Source: Marinobacter sp. SS13-12 (GTDB lineage Bacteria > Pseudomonadota > Gammaproteobacteria > Pseudomonadales > Oleiphilaceae). Taken from it: 64,000 nucleotides of DNA. The position numbers and the translations under genes were made by a program. Below, one piece after another: positions 61,551 to 64,000 of the stretch. The stretch covers positions 1,178,001-1,242,000 of the forward strand of contig NZ_JASSUA010000001.1 of NCBI RefSeq assembly GCF_030227115.1, given 5' to 3'. The notes under the pieces are model-generated. The model was not told the DNA's origin and searched no databases. It worked only from the letters and a program-made list of their open reading frames with translations. Every line of letters starts with the position of its first letter. The stretch's first letter is position 1.

Positions 61551-64000
61551 TTACTCGGTAATTTCTTCCACGATTACCACTGGCGTTCCCGGTGAGACCG
61601 CCTGGCCCGCTTCGCGGCGCACGTCGACCACGCGGCCGGCAACCGGGCTCAGTAGCTCAATCTCCATCTTCATGGATTCGACGACGGCCACCGGGCGCTG
61701 GGCTTCTATGGTGTCGCCCGGCTTGACCAGGCATTCCCAAAGGTTGCCAGCCACGTGGCTTTCCACTGCGTGCTGGCCGGCGGGCAGGTTGGCGATGTCG
61801 TCCTCGCCGGTGTCCTCGATGGGCGCTTCGGAACTGAAATTGATCTGGCCGGATTCGATCCAGCGCTGCAGTTCCTCATCGAACGCCTGCTTTCGTTTAT
61901 CAGTGAAGGCCTGGATCTCGTCGTTGTTTTCAGAAAGAAACCGCTCGTACTCCTTCAGGTTGAAGCGGGTTTCCTCGACCTTGATCGGGTAGTCACCGTT
62001 GGGGAAGTCCCGACGAATCTGCTGCAGCTCCTCCGCGCTGACCTCGTAGAAACGTACCTGGTCGAAAAACCGCAGCAGCCAGGGCTTGCCGGGCTCGAAG
62101 AAGTCTGTGGTGCGGTAACGGTTCCACATCTGCAGGGTGCGACCGACAAACTGGTAGCCGCCCGGGCCTTCCATGCCGTAGATGCACAGATAGGCGCCGC
62201 CAATGCCCACGGAGTTTTCCGCGGTCCAGGTGCGGGCGGGGTTGTACTTGGTGGTGACCAGCCGGTGGCGGGGGTCCAGAGGGGTGGCAACCGGGGCGCC
62301 CAGATAGACATCACCCAGGCCCATCACCAGATAGCTCGCGTCGAAGACGGTCTTTTTCACGTCGTCGATGCTGTCCAGCCCGTTGATGCGGCGGATGAAC
62401 TCCAGGTTGCTCGGGCACCAGGGGGCGTCCTTGCGCACCGACTGCATGTATTTGGCGATGGCGGTCTGGCAGGCCTCGTCGTCCCAGGACAGGGGCAGGT
62501 GCACGATGCGCGCTGGCACGTCCCATTCGGGCTGCTTTTCAAGTTCCTTTTCGGCACTGATCAGCAGGTCCAGCAAAGTGCGCTGGTTCAGTGTCTGGCT
62601 GTCGTAGTGCACCTGCAGGGAGCGGATGCCCGGTGTCAGCTCAAGAATGGCGTCGTGGTTCTGTTCCCGCAGCCACAGCATCAGGGCGTGGGCGCGGAAG
62701 CGCAGTCGAATATCCAGCTCCATGGGGCCGTACTCCACCAGCACGTAGTTGTCGCCGGCGGCCCGGTACACCACACCGGTTTCATGGTCGCTGGTGCTCA
62801 GCGAATCCAGAATCGGGGTTTCCGGTTTGATAGGCGTGATACGGGCGGTGGCAGGCGTCAGCGTTGCAACGGACTCGTCCATCGCTTCCCTTAGGGCAAC
62901 GGCCTGGTCCTGGCTGACCGGCACAAACCGCACCTTGTCGCCGGCCTTGAGCTGGCCCAGTTTCCACAGATCGGCGCTGATCACGGTGACCGGGCAGACG
63001 AAGCCACCCAGGCTGGGGCCGTCGGGCCCGAGAATCACCGGCATGTCGCCGGTGAAATCCACGGTGCCCACGGCGTAGGCGTTATCGTGAATGTTGGAGG
63101 GATGCATACCGGCTTCGCCACCGTCGCTGCGTGCCCACTCTGGTTTCGGGCCGATCAGGCGAACGCCGGTGCGGCTGGAGTTGTAGTGGATTTCCCAGTC
63201 GCTGCTGAAAAAGGTGTCGATGTCCTGGCCGGTGAAATAGTCCGGCGCACCGTGGGGGCCATAGGTCACGTGGAGTTTCCAGGTTTTGCCGATGGTCGGT
63301 TTCAGCTCGTTGGGCAGGGTAGTGGCAGCAACCGGCTTGTTGTCGCTCAACGCCAGCACATCCCCGGCCCGCAGGGCCCGGCCACAGTGACCGCCAAACT
63401 GTCCCAGGGTAAATGTACTGCAGGAGGTGAGGTATTCCGGGCAATCCAGGCCGCCACGGAATAGCACATAGGCCCGTGCACCATCGCCGGTGGTGGCTCC
63501 GAGTTTCAGGGTGGAGCCCGCGGGCACGTCAATCACCTGCCAGAAACCGACCGGCTCATCGTTCAGGGTGGCGTCCAGTGGCGCGCCGGCAAGCGCAATC
63601 TGGGTGGCCCGGTTAAAGCTGAGCACCGGCCCCTTGAGGGTGATTTCCAGGCCCGGCGCTTTTTCCGGGTTGCCCAGCAGGCGGTTACCGAGCCGGAACG
63701 AGTAGCTGTCGAAAGGGCCGGATGGCGGCACACCGACTTCCCAGTAGCCGATCCGTCCGGGGTAATCCTGGATAGTCGTCATTGTGCCGCCACTGAGCAC
63801 GTCCACGGTGGCCGGTCGGTAGTCGAATTCATTCAGGGTGCGAGTGAACAGGCGGCCTTCCACAAAACGTGGGTCATCCAGCACCTGGCGCACGTACTTG
63901 AGGTTGGTTTCAATGCCATACAGCCGACTGTCATCCAGGGCCTGCATCAACCGCTTGCGGGCCGCCTCGCGGTCCTGCTCGTGCACAATGACCTTGGCCA
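61551..64000 (-). CDS. Urea/guanidine carboxylase, C-terminal ~816 residues (cut by window edge)
   Basis: The frame is open to the right edge; the upstream in-frame residues AKVIV show that it continues. Visible parts in order: the end of the biotin carboxylase domain (about the first 55 residues), the AHS2/KipA-like half of the carboxyltransferase (TVDVLSGGTMTTIQDYPGR...GVPPSGPFDSYSFRLGN), the AHS1/KipI-like half (VEYGPMELDIRLRFRAH...YNPARTWTAENSVGIGG) and the biotinyl domain with VESMKME near the end. The full enzyme is ~1200 residues. It carboxylates urea or guanidine with ATP and bicarbonate. The guanidine riboswitch nearby favours guanidine carboxylase. Start and N-terminus lie outside the window. 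Confidence 0.93.
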   Translation of the reverse strand, partial: AKVIVHEQDREAARKRLMQALDDSRLYGIETNLKYVRQVLDDPRFVEGRLFTRTLNEFDYRPATVDVLSGGTMTTIQDYPGRIGYWEVGVPPSGPFDSYSFRLGNRLLGNPEKAPGLEITLKGPVLSFNRATQIALAGAPLDATLNDEPVGFWQVIDVPAGSTLKLGATTGDGARAYVLFRGGLDCPEYLTSCSTFTLGQFGGHCGRALRAGDVLALSDNKPVAATTLPNELKPTIGKTWKLHVTYGPHGAPDYFTGQDIDTFFSSDWEIHYNSSRTGVRLIGPKPEWARSDGGEAGMHPSNIHDNAYAVGTVDFTGDMPVILGPDGPSLGGFVCPVTVISADLWKLGQLKAGDKVRFVPVSQDQAVALREAMDESVATLTPATARITPIKPETPILDSLSTSDHETGVVYRAAGDNYVLVEYGPMELDIRLRFRAHALMLWLREQNHDAILELTPGIRSLQVHYDSQTLNQRTLLDLLISAEKELEKQPEWDVPARIVHLPLSWDDEACQTAIAKYMQSVRKDAPWCPSNLEFIRRINGLDSIDDVKKTVFDASYLVMGLGDVYLGAPVATPLDPRHRLVTTKYNPARTWTAENSVGIGGAYLCIYGMEGPGGYQFVGRTLQMWNRYRTTDFFEPGKPWLLRFFDQVRFYEVSAEELQQIRRDFPNGDYPIKVEETRFNLKEYERFLSENNDEIQAFTDKRKQAFDEELQRWIESGQINFSSEAPIEDTGEDDIANLPAGQHAVESHVAGNLWECLVKPGDTIEAQRPVAVVESMKMEIELLSPVAGRVVDVRREAGQAVSPGTPVVIVEEITE

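Overview
The window looks like chromosomal DNA of a marine gammaproteobacterium close to Marinobacter. The evidence is gene order and content: zapA–6S RNA–ygfA, ygfB–pepP–ubiH–ubiI, ubiE–ubiJ–ubiB–hisI–hisE–tatABC–rsmE, a wax ester synthase/DGAT, a PHA-granule-region protein and an FFLEELY-type protein. It is mostly housekeeping DNA as far as about 30 kb and progressively more accessory after that. No tRNA, rRNA, intact insertion sequence, prophage or CRISPR array was seen.

Region by region. 1–1.3 kb: aroQ–accB–accC (accC runs off the left edge). 1.7–3.4 kb: a two-gene operon pairing an ISL3-transposase-like DNA-binding domain with a protein that resembles a FIST C-terminal domain. 3.4–7.2 kb: a divergent c-di-GMP pair, a tandem-receiver diguanylate cyclase and a catalytically degenerate LapD-like receptor. 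7.3–14.7 kb: DUF2333, ppa, an acyl-CoA dehydrogenase, rpiA, ilvA, a small membrane protein, ygfA, 6S RNA, zapA and a ZapB-like coiled coil. 14.8–18.1 kb: a zrg-type zinc-linked cluster (FtsX-like permease, LolD-like ATPase, DUF3299, DUF2796, Zur-like box) lying between zapA and ygfB. 18.2–30.1 kb: ygfB–pepP–ubiH–ubiI, DUF808, and the ubi/his/tat/rsmE block. 30–35 kb: lipid-related genes and a porin.

35–49.7 kb is a quinoprotein alcohol oxidation locus of the exa/ped type. It holds a FIST protein, a NahK/ErcS'-like hybrid kinase, an ErbR/AgmR-like response regulator, an orphan NitT/TauT-like ABC transporter, homologues of PedC, PedB, PedA2 and PedA1 (a set linked to lanthanide uptake in Pseudomonas putida), a c550-type cytochrome, a MoxJ/PedG-like binding protein and a PQQ dehydrogenase with the Asp-x-Asp signature of lanthanide enzymes. 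Short shared motifs recur in its promoters.

49.7–64 kb is nitrogen-related. An ABC permease/ATPase pair sits behind a guanidine-I (ykkC) riboswitch and a near-consensus sigma-54 promoter with an NtrC-like site. A matching substrate-binding protein and a urea/guanidine carboxylase (cut by the right edge) lie 9 kb away. Between them are glnT, a MetX-like hydrolase, an EAL protein, DUF3135, a chemoreceptor, an AT-rich stretch, and AraC and TetR regulators.

Two families of dispersed palindromes punctuate gene 3' ends. One is a REP-like 'GTCGGATTA' palindrome. The other is a ~110-bp element whose outer arms differ from copy to copy yet remain perfectly self-complementary around a conserved 54–57-nt core.
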